Assembly (NCBI RefSeq): GCF_050943825.1
Contig: NZ_JBMNPX010000009.1
Span: 1-64,000, forward strand
Source of the DNA: Pseudoflavonifractor sp050943825
GTDB taxonomy: Bacteria > Bacillota > Clostridia > Oscillospirales > Oscillospiraceae
Direction: 5' to 3'
DNA length: 64,000 nucleotides
Positions within the stretch are counted from its first letter, which is position 1. The number at the start of each line of letters is the position of its first letter. Both the position numbers and the translations under genes were made by a program. Under the pieces are notes generated by a model, which made no database searches, was not told the origin of the DNA, and saw nothing but the letters and a program-made list of their open reading frames with translations. Shown piece after piece: positions 7,611 through 16,469 of the stretch.

Positions 7611-10484
7611 TCAGACGGACTGCTTTTTGCGGCCGCTCACTGCCAGGGTAGCGATACCGCCGATAGTGGCCACATAGAGCACGGCGCTGACTGCGATGGC
7701 GATCACACGCCAGGTAGTCATGGTGTCCACGTTGTCGGTGGCGTAGCTGTTGGCCACGGTGTAGAGGTACTGATGGGCAGCCTCCCGCATGAGCAGCTGG
7801 CCGGAGGCGGTCTGGGCCAGGGTGTCGCAGGTCTTCTGGCCGAAGCCGTAGAGCAGGGTGGAGCCGCCGGCAGTGATGGCCACCTCAATGTCCATGAAGC
7901 CGTGCTCCTCGTTGTTGTCGGTGAGGACGGTACCCTGGAAGCCCCACTCATTGCGCAGCACGTCGGTCAGCAGGGCCTTGGAGCCGCCGGCCCAGGTGGT
8001 GCCCAGGTTGTTGTAGGCGGACATGATGCCGGTGGAGTTGCCGTCTTTCACGGCCATCTCAAAGGGCACGAAGTAGATCTCACGCATGGCCTGCTCATTG
8101 GCCCAGGTGCACAGGCCGTAGTGCCGCTGGGTCTCCCGCTCGTTGAGGGCGAAGTGCTTGACGTAGCAGTACATGCCGTTGGCCTGGGCGGCCCCCACAG
8201 CGGCGGCGCACATGGTGCCCGCCAGACAGGGGTCCTCGGAGTAGTACTCAAAGTTGCGGCCGGTGAAGGGGTTGCGGTGCATGTTGGCGCCGGGGGCATA
8301 CCAGCCGGAGATGTTCCAGGCCTGACCCTCCTGGGAGATGGCGTCGCCGAAGGCCTTGGCCAGCTCGGTGTTCCAGGTGGAGGCGGTGACCACCTCGCAG
8401 GGGTAGGTGACGGTCTTGTAGGTGCAGGTGCCGGCAAAGGCGTCGAACACGTAGGACAGGGCGGCGGGGCCGTCCATGTCGTAGGTCTGGGCCTTGCCTA
8501 CGCTCTCCACGGCGGGGCAGCCCCAGCCGTTGGCGCCCACCATCAGGTTGATGTCGTCAATGGTCAGCTGGTCCAGCAGATCCTCCCACATGGGGTCGTC
8601 GTAGTCCTTGCCCTTCAGGTCGTTGAGGGTGAGGCCGTTGTGGGCACCGAAGGTGGGGGCGGTGTCACTCTCGTCCACATAGCTCTGGTCCACCTCCAGG
8701 GCGGTGCGGAAGGCCTCCAGCTGCTCCTCGGTGGCCTCCCGGCTGGAACCGGGGACAATCTCCCAGGTGTCCCGGGTCATGTAGGCTACGTCGCCGGCCA
8801 CGTCGTCAAAGTGGTTGACTGCGGTGACCGCATCGGTGGAGCGCTTGCCCACACAGGTCACGTCCACCCCGGCCTTGGCGGAGCCTTCGTCGGCAAAGGC
8901 CAGGTTGCTGTCCACGGTGTAGGTGTAGGTCATATTGTCGTTGACGGTGTGGGAGTCGGTGCGCAGGGAGATGGTATAGTCCCCCGCCTCCAGCACGTAG
9001 GATCCGGTGGTGGTGTAGTAGCCGGTGTCGTAGGAGGCCATGTTCTCCACGGGCAGGGTGAGGGTGACGGTGCCGCTCTCACCGGGCTGGAGCAGCTCGG
9101 TCTTGGCGTAGGCGCCCAGCACCACCTGGGCCTTCTGGATGCCGCTGCCGCCCTGGTCGGCGGTGTAGTAGGGGGCGGTGTAGTACAGCTCCACCACGTC
9201 CTTGCCCGCCGCAGAGCCGGTGTTGGTGACCTTCACGGTGAAGGTGAGCACGTCGCTCTGGCCCACGGAGCCCGAGGCGGTAGCGTCGGTGACCTCCCAG
9301 GTGAAGTCGGTGTAGCTCAGGCCGTAGCCGAAGGGGTACTGGACCACGTCGTCATAGCCCGCGCCGGTGACCTGCTCCCCCTCCCGGGTCACATAGTCGT
9401 AGGAGGTACGGGTCTCATAGTACCGGTAGCCCACATAGATGCCCTCCTGGTACTCCAGCAGGTAGGCGGGGTGGGAGTCAAAGGCCTCGAAGCAGGAGTT
9501 GGAGTTTGTGTACTCAAAGGTGTCGAAGTTGTAGTAGGAGGGGATGGTCTCCACGGCGTAGGGGTAGATATCGGCGGTGCGGCCGGAGGGGTTGACGGTG
9601 CCGTTGAGGATGTTGGCCACGCCCACGGTGCCCACATCGCCTACGTCGCCCACCCACAGGGCGGCGTCAATGTCGCCGGCAGCGTCGGGGTTGCCCTGGG
9701 AGGCCCCGTCCAGGAAGCCCAGCTCCATGGCGTTGCCGGTGTTGATGAGCACCACCACCTTGCTGAAGGTGGCCTTGGCCTGCTCCAGCAGGGAGAGCTC
9801 AGCGCTGTTGAGCTCCAGGTAGTGCTTGGACTGGTCGGGGGCATAGGTGGTGTAGTCGGTCATGATGGTGGGCAGGTCGTTGCCCTCGCCGCCCTTGCGG
9901 GAGAAGACGATGACCGCTGTGTCGGAGTACTCCTTCAGAGCGTCAAAGGAGCAGTCGCCGGTGTACATGAAGGTCTGGCCCATGTCGGCGGCCAACTCCT
10001 CGGTGGCGGCGGGCTCGTTGATGGAGAAGTCCACGCTGAAGGTATTCTCGCCGCCCTCGACGAACGCAGCGTACATGTCGGTCAGGGCGGAGTTGACCTC
10101 AAAGCCGGCCTGGGTCAGGGCAGAGACAAAATCCACCCGGTTGTCCAGGAAGGTGCTGCCGCCGGAGCCGGTGCCGCCGTAAACCGGGGAGCAGGAGGCG
10201 TATCCCAGCAGGTTGATCTTTCCGGCAGACAGGGGCAGCGCGCCGTCGTTCTCCAGCAGGACGGCGCCCTCCTCCTCAATCTGCTGGGCCACGGCCAGAC
10301 CGTTGGCGGTGGCCTGGTCCACCAGGTCCTGGTCCACGTTGTTGTCCACAAAGGCCTTGTCCAGAGCGCTGGCAAACACGCCGAACATCAGAATGTCGGC
10401 CACCAGGGTGACGGCCAGAACCAGGCTGAGCAGTGCGATGAACAGTTTTTTCTTTCCCTTGCGGGGCTTTGTCGGGTTGGGCAT
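7611..10484 (-). CDS. Membrane-anchored GH3 beta-glycosidase, permuted domains
   Basis: A 957-residue family 3 glycoside hydrolase with reversed domain order. Residues ~12-40 form a membrane helix after a basic start. Next comes the (alpha/beta) 'C-terminal' GH3 domain (EEEGAVLLENDG..., acid/base Glu200 in KGGEGNDLP), then a fibronectin-III-like domain (~410-540). Last is the TIM barrel (~600-900) with KHFALNERETQRH and nucleophile Asp856 in VLTDNNEEHG. A second membrane helix and RKK tail close the protein. This order is known from Butyrivibrio and Ruminococcus beta-glucosidases. Both ends tether the enzyme to the outer face of the membrane. AGGAGG lies 9 nt before the ATG. The AgrC/LytTR pair directly upstream may control it. 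Confidence 0.9.
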   Translation of the reverse strand: MPNPTKPRKGKKKLFIALLSLVLAVTLVADILMFGVFASALDKAFVDNNVDQDLVDQATANGLAVAQQIEEEGAVLLENDGALPLSAGKINLLGYASCSPVYGGTGSGGSTFLDNRVDFVSALTQAGFEVNSALTDMYAAFVEGGENTFSVDFSINEPAATEELAADMGQTFMYTGDCSFDALKEYSDTAVIVFSRKGGEGNDLPTIMTDYTTYAPDQSKHYLELNSAELSLLEQAKATFSKVVVLINTGNAMELGFLDGASQGNPDAAGDIDAALWVGDVGDVGTVGVANILNGTVNPSGRTADIYPYAVETIPSYYNFDTFEYTNSNSCFEAFDSHPAYLLEYQEGIYVGYRYYETRTSYDYVTREGEQVTGAGYDDVVQYPFGYGLSYTDFTWEVTDATASGSVGQSDVLTFTVKVTNTGSAAGKDVVELYYTAPYYTADQGGSGIQKAQVVLGAYAKTELLQPGESGTVTLTLPVENMASYDTGYYTTTGSYVLEAGDYTISLRTDSHTVNDNMTYTYTVDSNLAFADEGSAKAGVDVTCVGKRSTDAVTAVNHFDDVAGDVAYMTRDTWEIVPGSSREATEEQLEAFRTALEVDQSYVDESDTAPTFGAHNGLTLNDLKGKDYDDPMWEDLLDQLTIDDINLMVGANGWGCPAVESVGKAQTYDMDGPAALSYVFDAFAGTCTYKTVTYPCEVVTASTWNTELAKAFGDAISQEGQAWNISGWYAPGANMHRNPFTGRNFEYYSEDPCLAGTMCAAAVGAAQANGMYCYVKHFALNERETQRHYGLCTWANEQAMREIYFVPFEMAVKDGNSTGIMSAYNNLGTTWAGGSKALLTDVLRNEWGFQGTVLTDNNEEHGFMDIEVAITAGGSTLLYGFGQKTCDTLAQTASGQLLMREAAHQYLYTVANSYATDNVDTMTTWRVIAIAVSAVLYVATIGGIATLAVSGRKKQSV

Positions 10485-10556
10485 GACAGTTTTTCCTCCT
10501 CATTCATCTCTTCCTTGTGTCCGCTGTGCCCGGACACAGGTTCTGAGGAGAGCATA

Positions 10557-10587
10557 ACAGAGCGCCGCCAAACCGGCGGCGCTCTGT
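10557..10587. terminator. Terminator after the histidine kinase gene
   Basis: Perfect arms 10557-10569 and 10575-10587 (ACAGAGCGCCGCC and its complement) with a 5-nt loop, 32 bp beyond the kinase stop. It separates the two-component genes from the GH3 gene, whose promoter must lie in 10485-10556. Confidence 0.75.
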
Positions 10588-10618
10588 CCGTAACCTGTCA
10601 TATTTTTTCCGTAGTCTG

Positions 10619-11887
10619 TCACGGTGTGGGGAGCACGGCGGAGAGGATGAAAATGTCCCCGTCCACCTGGACGGTGAGGGAGCCGCCGTATTTCTCCACA
10701 ATGGAGCGGATGCTCCTCATGCCGTACCCGTGGTCCCCGTCGGTCTTGGTAGTGACGGGCAGGCCGTCGCCGGCAAAGGAGACGGGATGACCGCAGTAGT
10801 TCTCAATCTGGAGCACCGACAGCTCCCCCCGGGTGTAGAGGGTGACGGCGATGACCCGCTTCTCCGGGTCGTCAATGCCGCTGACGCTCTCAATGGCGTT
10901 GTCCAGGGCGTTGCCGAACAGGCAGTACAGGTCCACAGGCTCCATGTGGGCCAGGGGGCTGCCGTCGGCCATGCAGGTCCAGCTGATGTGCCGCTTCTCA
11001 CACAACAGGCTCTTCTCTGTCAGCACGGTGTCCAGCACCTGGTTGCCCGTCTTGACCACGCTGTCGTAGATCATCACCGACTCCTCAATCTCCCGCAGGG
11101 AGGCCTCCCGCTCGGCCTCACCCCGGACGGTGCGCAGGGCGGCCACCTGGTGTTTCAGGTCGTGGCACTTGCGGTTGATAAGGTCGATGTTCTCCCTGGA
11201 GAGCTCATACTGCTCCTGCTGCTGGCGGCGTAGCCGCCGCTCGGTCTCCACCTGGGCGGCCAGCCGGGTCTGCTTTCGCAGGCTGACCTGGACCCACAGG
11301 GCAAAGGCACAGCAGATCATGGCGTAGAAGAGGCAGACATGGGCGTAGGGAGAGGCGCCCTCCTGGAGCACATTGCCCGTGACATAGTAGCTCAGCAGCA
11401 GGGTGAAGGACAGCACCACCGCCATGGACAGCAGGGAACGGCGCAGTCCGGCATCGTAGTGGCCGCCCTCAGGCAGGCGGCGGGCGATGAGCAGATAGGC
11501 CAGCAGGTATACCGCGCCGTAGGTTACCAGCCGGAAGGCGTAGTCCTCCATCGGAGATACGTCCATCAGGCGCAGTATCTCCACATGGAAACAGAAGGCG
11601 AAGTGCTGGGCGGCATAGGCGCACACGGCGCAGTACAGGGCGTCCCACACCGGCACGTCGCAGCACAGCCACACAAAGGCCGCCGCGGTGACAAATTCCA
11701 GGGCGTACCGCAGGAACACGTGGGGCAGCAGCGCGGCTATTCCCAGGCAGGCCGCGATTCCCAATACCATGCGCAGGGGAAAGATCCGCCGTTTGCTCAG
11801 CGGGGAGAGAAACACCAGGCAGGAGACCAGCAGCTCCACGATGAAAGTGAACTGGTCGGTCAGCCAGAACCACAGCTCCTCGCTCAT
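10619..11887 (-). CDS. Sensor histidine kinase, AgrC-like GHKL type
   Basis: 422 residues. The first ~200 hold five or six membrane helices and no extracellular domain, as in AgrC-type peptide sensors. A coiled linker (QVETERRLRRQQQEQYELS) leads to the phospho-acceptor box CHDLKHQVAALR. A GHKL ATPase follows, with N box GNALDNAIES and a glycine box (GDHGYGMRSI). The start ATG overlaps the stop of the response regulator gene (ATGA), giving a tight pair. The signal is unknown; these kinases usually sense peptides or membrane stress. No agrB/agrD-like peptide gene is visible nearby, so an autoinducer is not supported here. Confidence 0.88.
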   Translation of the reverse strand: MSEELWFWLTDQFTFIVELLVSCLVFLSPLSKRRIFPLRMVLGIAACLGIAALLPHVFLRYALEFVTAAAFVWLCCDVPVWDALYCAVCAYAAQHFAFCFHVEILRLMDVSPMEDYAFRLVTYGAVYLLAYLLIARRLPEGGHYDAGLRRSLLSMAVVLSFTLLLSYYVTGNVLQEGASPYAHVCLFYAMICCAFALWVQVSLRKQTRLAAQVETERRLRRQQQEQYELSRENIDLINRKCHDLKHQVAALRTVRGEAEREASLREIEESVMIYDSVVKTGNQVLDTVLTEKSLLCEKRHISWTCMADGSPLAHMEPVDLYCLFGNALDNAIESVSGIDDPEKRVIAVTLYTRGELSVLQIENYCGHPVSFAGDGLPVTTKTDGDHGYGMRSIRSIVEKYGGSLTVQVDGDIFILSAVLPTP

Positions 11888-12594
11888 CGTCCTCCACCTC
11901 CGTAGTAGTCGCTCAGGGCCTGCAGAAATTCCTTCCGCTTGGGGCGGCTGATCTTCAGCTCCCGGCCGTCCACAACGGCCACGTCCTTCTTTACCCCGGA
12001 CACATGGGCCAGATTTACCAGGTAGCAGCTGTTGCAGCGGACAAAGGGCTCCCCCGCCAGCTCCCGCTCCAGCTCCCGCAGAGTGCCGGTGGCGGTGAAA
12101 TCCCCCTGTGCGGTATGGTAGTGCAGCTGGTGGTCGGCCACCTCCGCGTAGTACAGCTCTGCCGAGCTCAGACGCTGGAGGTTTCCCCCGGCGCTCAGCA
12201 GCAGCTGCTTTCCTGTCCGGTCGGCCAGAATCCGCAGGGCCTTTTTCAGCTTCATGGCAAAGGCATAGTAGCTTACCGGCTTGAGCACATAGTCCAGTGC
12301 GTCCACCTGATAGCCCTTGATGGCGTACTGGGCCATGTTGGTGATGAAGATGATGAGCACCTTCTCGTCCACAGCCCGGATCTTTTCTGCCGCCGTCATG
12401 CCGTCCAGCAGAGGCATCTCAATGTCCAGCAGCAGCAGGTCGTACACCGGCCGGTAGCGCTCCGTCAGGTCCATCCCGTCGGCAAACACGGCCACCTCTG
12501 CCTCCAGGCCGTTCTCCCGCCGGTGCCGGTCCAGATATTCCTCCAGCGTGGCCCGATAGGACGGATCGTCCTCCGCGATGGCAATGCGTACCAT
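11884..12594 (-). CDS. LytTR-family response regulator
   Basis: 236 residues: receiver domain (IAIAEDD acidic pocket, phosphorylated Asp in LLLLDIEMP, Lys in YVLKPVS) followed by a LytTR DNA-binding domain (from ~135; LSSAELYYAEVADHQLHYHT, FVRCNSCYLVNLAHV, SRPKRKEF). The start is the ATG at 12594 with AGGAGGG 6 nt upstream; an upstream in-frame start at 12636 has no such site. It pairs with the kinase by ATGA overlap. Likely targets are its own promoter and the GH3 gene next door (inference); LytTR proteins bind spaced direct repeats that I could not define with confidence. Confidence 0.9.
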   Translation of the reverse strand: MVRIAIAEDDPSYRATLEEYLDRHRRENGLEAEVAVFADGMDLTERYRPVYDLLLLDIEMPLLDGMTAAEKIRAVDEKVLIIFITNMAQYAIKGYQVDALDYVLKPVSYYAFAMKLKKALRILADRTGKQLLLSAGGNLQRLSSAELYYAEVADHQLHYHTAQGDFTATGTLRELERELAGEPFVRCNSCYLVNLAHVSGVKKDVAVVDGRELKISRPKRKEFLQALSDYYGGGGR

Positions 12595-12828
12595 GATATC
12601 CCTCCTGTTCTCCCCCTCACAATGGGGCAGAACCAATTTTTCGGAGATATCTTACCATACCCGGTACCTTTTTTCCACCGTCCTTTCCCCTGCCCCATAT
12701 TGCGGATTCTCCGTTTTCTGCTATGATACCCTTTGACATCTGAATTAAAAAAATTTTTTCGAAAGCCCCCGACATTTCAGGCTTCCAAATCGTATTACAA
12801 GTGAAAGGGGGAAGGAGGTAGAAACGGA

Positions 12829-13332
12829 ATGGGTCATCCTTTGTTGCGTACGGACAAAGAGATCACCGAATTGTATGAAACCCACGTGGATATGGTATAC
12901 CGGCTGTGCTTCACAATTTTGAAAAACCGCTTCGATACGGAAGATGCGGTTCAGAATACGTTTATCAAGCTGATGCACTATTCCAAACCCTTTGACAGCC
13001 CGGAGCACGAAAAAGCCTGGCTGATCGTCACCGCGTCCAACACCTGCAAGGACGCCCTGCGCCGGGCCAGCCGCAGGGATGAGCCGCTGGAGCTCCAGCG
13101 CGATCTCCTCGCCCCTGCCAGCGCCGATCCCGCCGGCAATACGGTTCTGGACGCTGTTCTTGCCCTTCCGCTCAAGTACAGGGCCCCCGTCTATCTGTAC
13201 TACTATGAGTGATATTCCGGAGCTGAGATCGCATCCATGCTCCACAAGCCGGCCTCTACAATTCGCAGCTATCTCAGTAAAGCCCGCCAGGAGCTGAAAA
13301 AGCAATTAGGGGGTGATTTTGATGCGCAATGA
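12829..13332 (+). pseudogene. ECF-type sigma factor with in-frame TGA
   Basis: A sigma-70 family (ECF) protein of 168 codons if a TGA at codon 128 is read through. Region 2 is intact (LYETHVDMVYRLCFTILKN, DTEDAVQNTFIKLM). Region 4 continues in the same frame after the stop (YSGAEIASMLHKPASTIRSYLSKARQELKKQL) with a good helix-turn-helix. The stop sits where relatives have Gly or similar (YYYE-stop-YSGAEI), as from a GGA-to-TGA change. The original stop at 13330-13332 overlaps the next gene's start by 11 nt. The first ORF alone (127 aa) lacks the -35-binding domain and should not work. AAGGAGG stands before ATG, and TTGACA lies at 12733-12738. Confidence 0.85.
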
Positions 13333-14251
13333 ACGTTTTCTTCAAGCCTATGATTCGCTCCGGCCTGACCCAGCTGCCAGAGAGGAGATGCTGGCCCGGA
13401 TTCTCTCCTCCAGGGAGGCAGAGGCTCCCCCACGCCCCAAGCGGCAGCTTCTTCTCCAGCGCGTTCTGCCTGCGGCCTGCGCGGCTGCTGTACTGCTGGG
13501 TATATTCATCTTTCCTCAAAGCCATACCAGCGAGCCGCCGGCCACGGTGTTCCACCAGGTGGCTCCCGGTGCGGATAGTCCCGACGGCATCCGAAAAACC
13601 ATGAACTGCAACGGCCTTCGGTACACCTTTCTGAACAACGGCGCCTCCTATGACCTGACTGCCGACGATCTGTCCGCATCCCTGGGGACGCTGGAGTATG
13701 ACATCCAGCAAGACCCAAAGCGTTACAGCAAGGCAGATCTGGCCGCCAGCTTTGCCGTTGGCGGGACTGTCTACCAGATGACCGCCTATGATCCGGCCTT
13801 CCGGCTGGCTGTAGAGTGGAAAGGACAGTACTACATCGCCGAATGTGTGGATACTCTGGACGGTCAGAACCTGGAGCTGAGCACTTATTTTGAAACGGCA
13901 GATTTCTCAGATACCGTGGAGCTTGTCCAGATCTGCGATCATGCGGGACAGAGCGTGCTTCGGACCATTTCCGGAGATAAGATACAGGGACTTTTCTCCC
14001 TGCTGGTCCAGGCCGCCCCGGCAGAGCTCACAAATGAGCAGTATCAGGCAATCGCCCACGCCCAGAACAGCGGAGCATCCTATCAGCTGCTCTTCCAGCT
14101 GAAGGACGGCACCTCCTATCACCTCTATGTGATTCCACCCCTCTCCTTCGTATCCGCCGGCGACAACCGCTACCTGCTGCCGGACGAGACTGCCCAGGAC
14201 CTCAATACGATGTTTTCCGATTTGCAGCAGTTCCCTCTTCCCATGGGGTAA
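13322..14251 (+). CDS. Putative anti-sigma/membrane partner of the ECF sigma
   Basis: 309 residues: a short cytoplasmic segment (~1-45, MRNERFLQAYDSLRPDPAAREEMLARIL), one membrane helix (AACAAAVLLGIFIFP), then a ~240-residue extracytoplasmic domain rich in beta strands with no recognised motif. Start at ATG 13322 with AGGGGGTGA 7 nt upstream; a GTG at 13313 is less likely. It overlaps the 3' end of the sigma frame, so the two were co-translated. By position and topology I infer it held the sigma factor at the membrane and sensed an outside signal. The frame is intact although the sigma gene is broken. Confidence 0.65.
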   Translation: MRNERFLQAYDSLRPDPAAREEMLARILSSREAEAPPRPKRQLLLQRVLPAACAAAVLLGIFIFPQSHTSEPPATVFHQVAPGADSPDGIRKTMNCNGLRYTFLNNGASYDLTADDLSASLGTLEYDIQQDPKRYSKADLAASFAVGGTVYQMTAYDPAFRLAVEWKGQYYIAECVDTLDGQNLELSTYFETADFSDTVELVQICDHAGQSVLRTISGDKIQGLFSLLVQAAPAELTNEQYQAIAHAQNSGASYQLLFQLKDGTSYHLYVIPPLSFVSAGDNRYLLPDETAQDLNTMFSDLQQFPLPMG

Positions 14252-14278
14252 AATTCATTCGTAAAAGGAGCAACAAAC

Positions 14279-15361
14279 ATGAATAAGAAACTGCCTGTAC
14301 TGATTCTGACCGGTGCGCTGGCCTGCACCATGGCCCTGCCTGCTCTGGCTGTGGAGCAGACTCCCACCGCTGTGCCCACCGCCGCCGCGGAGGAGACCCA
14401 GGCTCTCCCCAGCAGCGTGCTCTACTACGGCACCGTGCAGGAGATTGTCAAGGACGAGAACGGCACCATCACCCGGCTCCGCATGGACTCTGAGCGCTAC
14501 GGCGAGTACATTATGAATATCACGGAGCAGACCGTGTGGATTGACAGCGGCAGATGCACTGCCTCCGACCCCGCCACCCTTGCAGAGGGCGAGGGTATCT
14601 ACGTGTTCCACAGCGCCGCGGCTGCTCTCTCTCTGCCGCCCCAGTCCACCGCCCTCGCCGTGGTGCGGGATATTCCCGCAGACGCCGGCACCGCCCAGTT
14701 CCATGAGGTGGAGGCCGTCGCTCTGGAGGACGGCCAGCTGACCATCACCACCAACAACGGCGGCCTGTCCATCCTGGCCGACCAGGACACCACTCTGTCC
14801 CGCTATGGCTCGGATGAGGCCGTGGCTCTGGAGGATATCCAGGCCGGCAGCCAGGTGATGGCCTGGTATGGAAGCGCTTCCTCCGGTCAGGCCAGCGCCT
14901 ATCATCTGATGCTCCTGCCCGATGCAGCCGATGAAACACTGACCCGCGGCGAGCTGGTAGCGATCCTGTACGAGCGGGAGGGCAAGCCCGTCGTAGATTT
15001 TGCCATGGACTACTCCGATGTAGCCGGTGATTCGGAGTATGCCGAGGCTATCCGCTGGGCCACCAGTGAGCAGCTGGTGAGCGGCTACGGCAACGGCACC
15101 TTCGGCCCCGAAGACACCGTAACCCGTGAGCAGCTGGTGACTATCCTGTGGCGCTACGCAGGCAGCCCCATGCTGATGGACTATACCGGCCTGTCCCAGT
15201 ACGCCGATGTGGGCGAGATCTCCCGCTTCGCCCAGCCCGCCTTTGCATGGGCCCACCAGCAGGGTCTGATCTCCGCTGAGGAGGACGGCCTCCTGCATCC
15301 CCAGGCCGATGCTACCCGTGAGCTGGCGGAAACCATGCTGGAGCAGCTCTCCGCAGAGTAA
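14279..15361 (+). CDS. Secreted SLH-domain protein
   Basis: 360 residues with a signal peptide (basic MNKK, hydrophobic core, cleavage after ALPALA). A ~190-residue N-terminal region of beta strands follows, with no catalytic motif I recognise. The C-terminal ~150 residues hold two or three S-layer homology repeats (RGELVAILYEREG, TREQLVTILWRYAG, TRELAETMLEQL). SLH repeats bind secondary cell-wall polymers and hold proteins at the surface. It lies 27 bp after the anti-sigma-like gene on the same strand, so it could be a target of, or co-transcribed with, the sigma/anti-sigma pair. A terminator follows at 15404-15442. Confidence 0.85.
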   Translation: MNKKLPVLILTGALACTMALPALAVEQTPTAVPTAAAEETQALPSSVLYYGTVQEIVKDENGTITRLRMDSERYGEYIMNITEQTVWIDSGRCTASDPATLAEGEGIYVFHSAAAALSLPPQSTALAVVRDIPADAGTAQFHEVEAVALEDGQLTITTNNGGLSILADQDTTLSRYGSDEAVALEDIQAGSQVMAWYGSASSGQASAYHLMLLPDAADETLTRGELVAILYEREGKPVVDFAMDYSDVAGDSEYAEAIRWATSEQLVSGYGNGTFGPEDTVTREQLVTILWRYAGSPMLMDYTGLSQYADVGEISRFAQPAFAWAHQQGLISAEEDGLLHPQADATRELAETMLEQLSAE

Positions 15362-15403
15362 CCTTTTCCTCTGCCAGCTGTCCTGTCAACTGAATATAAG
15401 ACA

Positions 15404-15442
15404 AAGACCGTCCAGCCGACATATTGTCAGCTGGACGGTCTT
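15404..15442. terminator. Terminator after the SLH protein gene
   Basis: Arms 15404-15420 and 15426-15442 (AAGACCGTCCAGC core) form a long stem with a 5-nt loop. It also lies beyond the convergent lysR stop at 15496, so it can act for both. Confidence 0.85.
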
Positions 15443-15495
15443 ATGCTATGGAAAAATGACATAGAATAGCAGCATATTCAGCGTAGTCTTATCTT

Positions 15496-16383
15496 TTAGA
15501 ACTCCTGTTGATGCTCTTTGATAAATGCCTGTACAGGAATGGGCAGGTGCCAGTCCTTCCGACAGGCTAGATAACGGTGAAACCGATAGTCCGGGTTGGG
15601 GAATGGAAAGGTGACCAGGCCGTCCAGATTACGGGACAGACAGTAGGAGCGGGCTGCAAACAGAACCCCCTCGTTGACCCGGACATGCTCCACTCCCTGG
15701 TCAAAGATGCCGTTGAACTCCCGGAACCGGGGCTCCCGCCCAAGATAGGTCCCCAAAAGACGTTTGCTCTCCTCCGGCATGGCGCAAATACGGGGGATCA
15801 GAATCGGCTGACGGGCCAAATCCTCCAGTGTGACGTTCTCTGCCCGGGCAAGGGCGCTGTCCCGGCTGACCAGAACATAGGCTGGTTCGGAGGATATGAG
15901 CACCTTCTGAAGACCGGAATTCTTCTCGCCGTCTATGTAGGCCAAATCCAGATCTCCCTGCAGAAGCATGCGCTCCAGATTATCTCCGGGACTAAATTCC
16001 CGGATCTCCAGGATCATCTGTGGAAAAGCACGCTCCCATTCAAAAAGGAGCTTAGGGGCCAAGGGACTGTACTCGTTGAAATCTCCGTGCACAAGGCCCA
16101 GGCGGATGGTGATCCGCTCCGCCCGACGCATCTCGTCCAGTGTCCGGAGGGCATTGTCCGCAACCCAGACAATCTGTGTGGCGGGCTCCAGCAGCTTTTT
16201 GGCGTACTCGGTGGGCTCTGCCCCCCGCACGCTGCGGGTGAAGAGAGGAACCCCCAGTTCCGCCTCGAAATTTTTAATCTGCTTGGACAGGGTCTGCTGG
16301 GTGATGTAAAGCTCCTCCGCTGCCTGCGTGATATTGCCGCATTTGCATACGGCAAGGAAGTAGCGCAGCTGTTTGATCTCCAT
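15496..16383 (-). CDS. LysR-family transcriptional regulator
   Basis: 295 residues, the standard length. The N-terminal winged helix-turn-helix (MEIKQLRYFLAVCKCGNITQAAEELYITQQTLSKQIKN...) is typical. The rest is a periplasmic-binding-like effector domain (IRLGLVHGDFNEYSP...). It stands 86 bp downstream of the reductase gene on the same strand. LysR regulators commonly control adjacent catabolic or redox genes, so this one may sense the reductase substrate (inference). The codon at 16383 is the natural start; no earlier in-frame start is better. Confidence 0.9.
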   Translation of the reverse strand: MEIKQLRYFLAVCKCGNITQAAEELYITQQTLSKQIKNFEAELGVPLFTRSVRGAEPTEYAKKLLEPATQIVWVADNALRTLDEMRRAERITIRLGLVHGDFNEYSPLAPKLLFEWERAFPQMILEIREFSPGDNLERMLLQGDLDLAYIDGEKNSGLQKVLISSEPAYVLVSRDSALARAENVTLEDLARQPILIPRICAMPEESKRLLGTYLGREPRFREFNGIFDQGVEHVRVNEGVLFAARSYCLSRNLDGLVTFPFPNPDYRFHRYLACRKDWHLPIPVQAFIKEHQQEF

Positions 16384-16469
16384 GGCAGTCCCCTCCCATC
16401 CTCGAAATTGCCCTTTATGCAGAATGCTTTACCATATTTTTCAAAAGGCAAACCTCCGGGCAAAGAGCC

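Noticed and set aside
7566..10790. 1074-codon frame antiparallel to the GH3 gene
   Set aside because: Gly/Val/His-rich shadow of a GC-rich gene with no ribosome site or domain; the minus-strand GH3 explains the region. The same holds for the long opposite frames over the SLH enzymes, alpha-galactosidase, xdhA and M42 genes.
10619..12594. Complete agr quorum-sensing system
   Set aside because: Only AgrC-like and LytTR parts are present; no agrB-type protease or agrD-type peptide ORF was found beside them.
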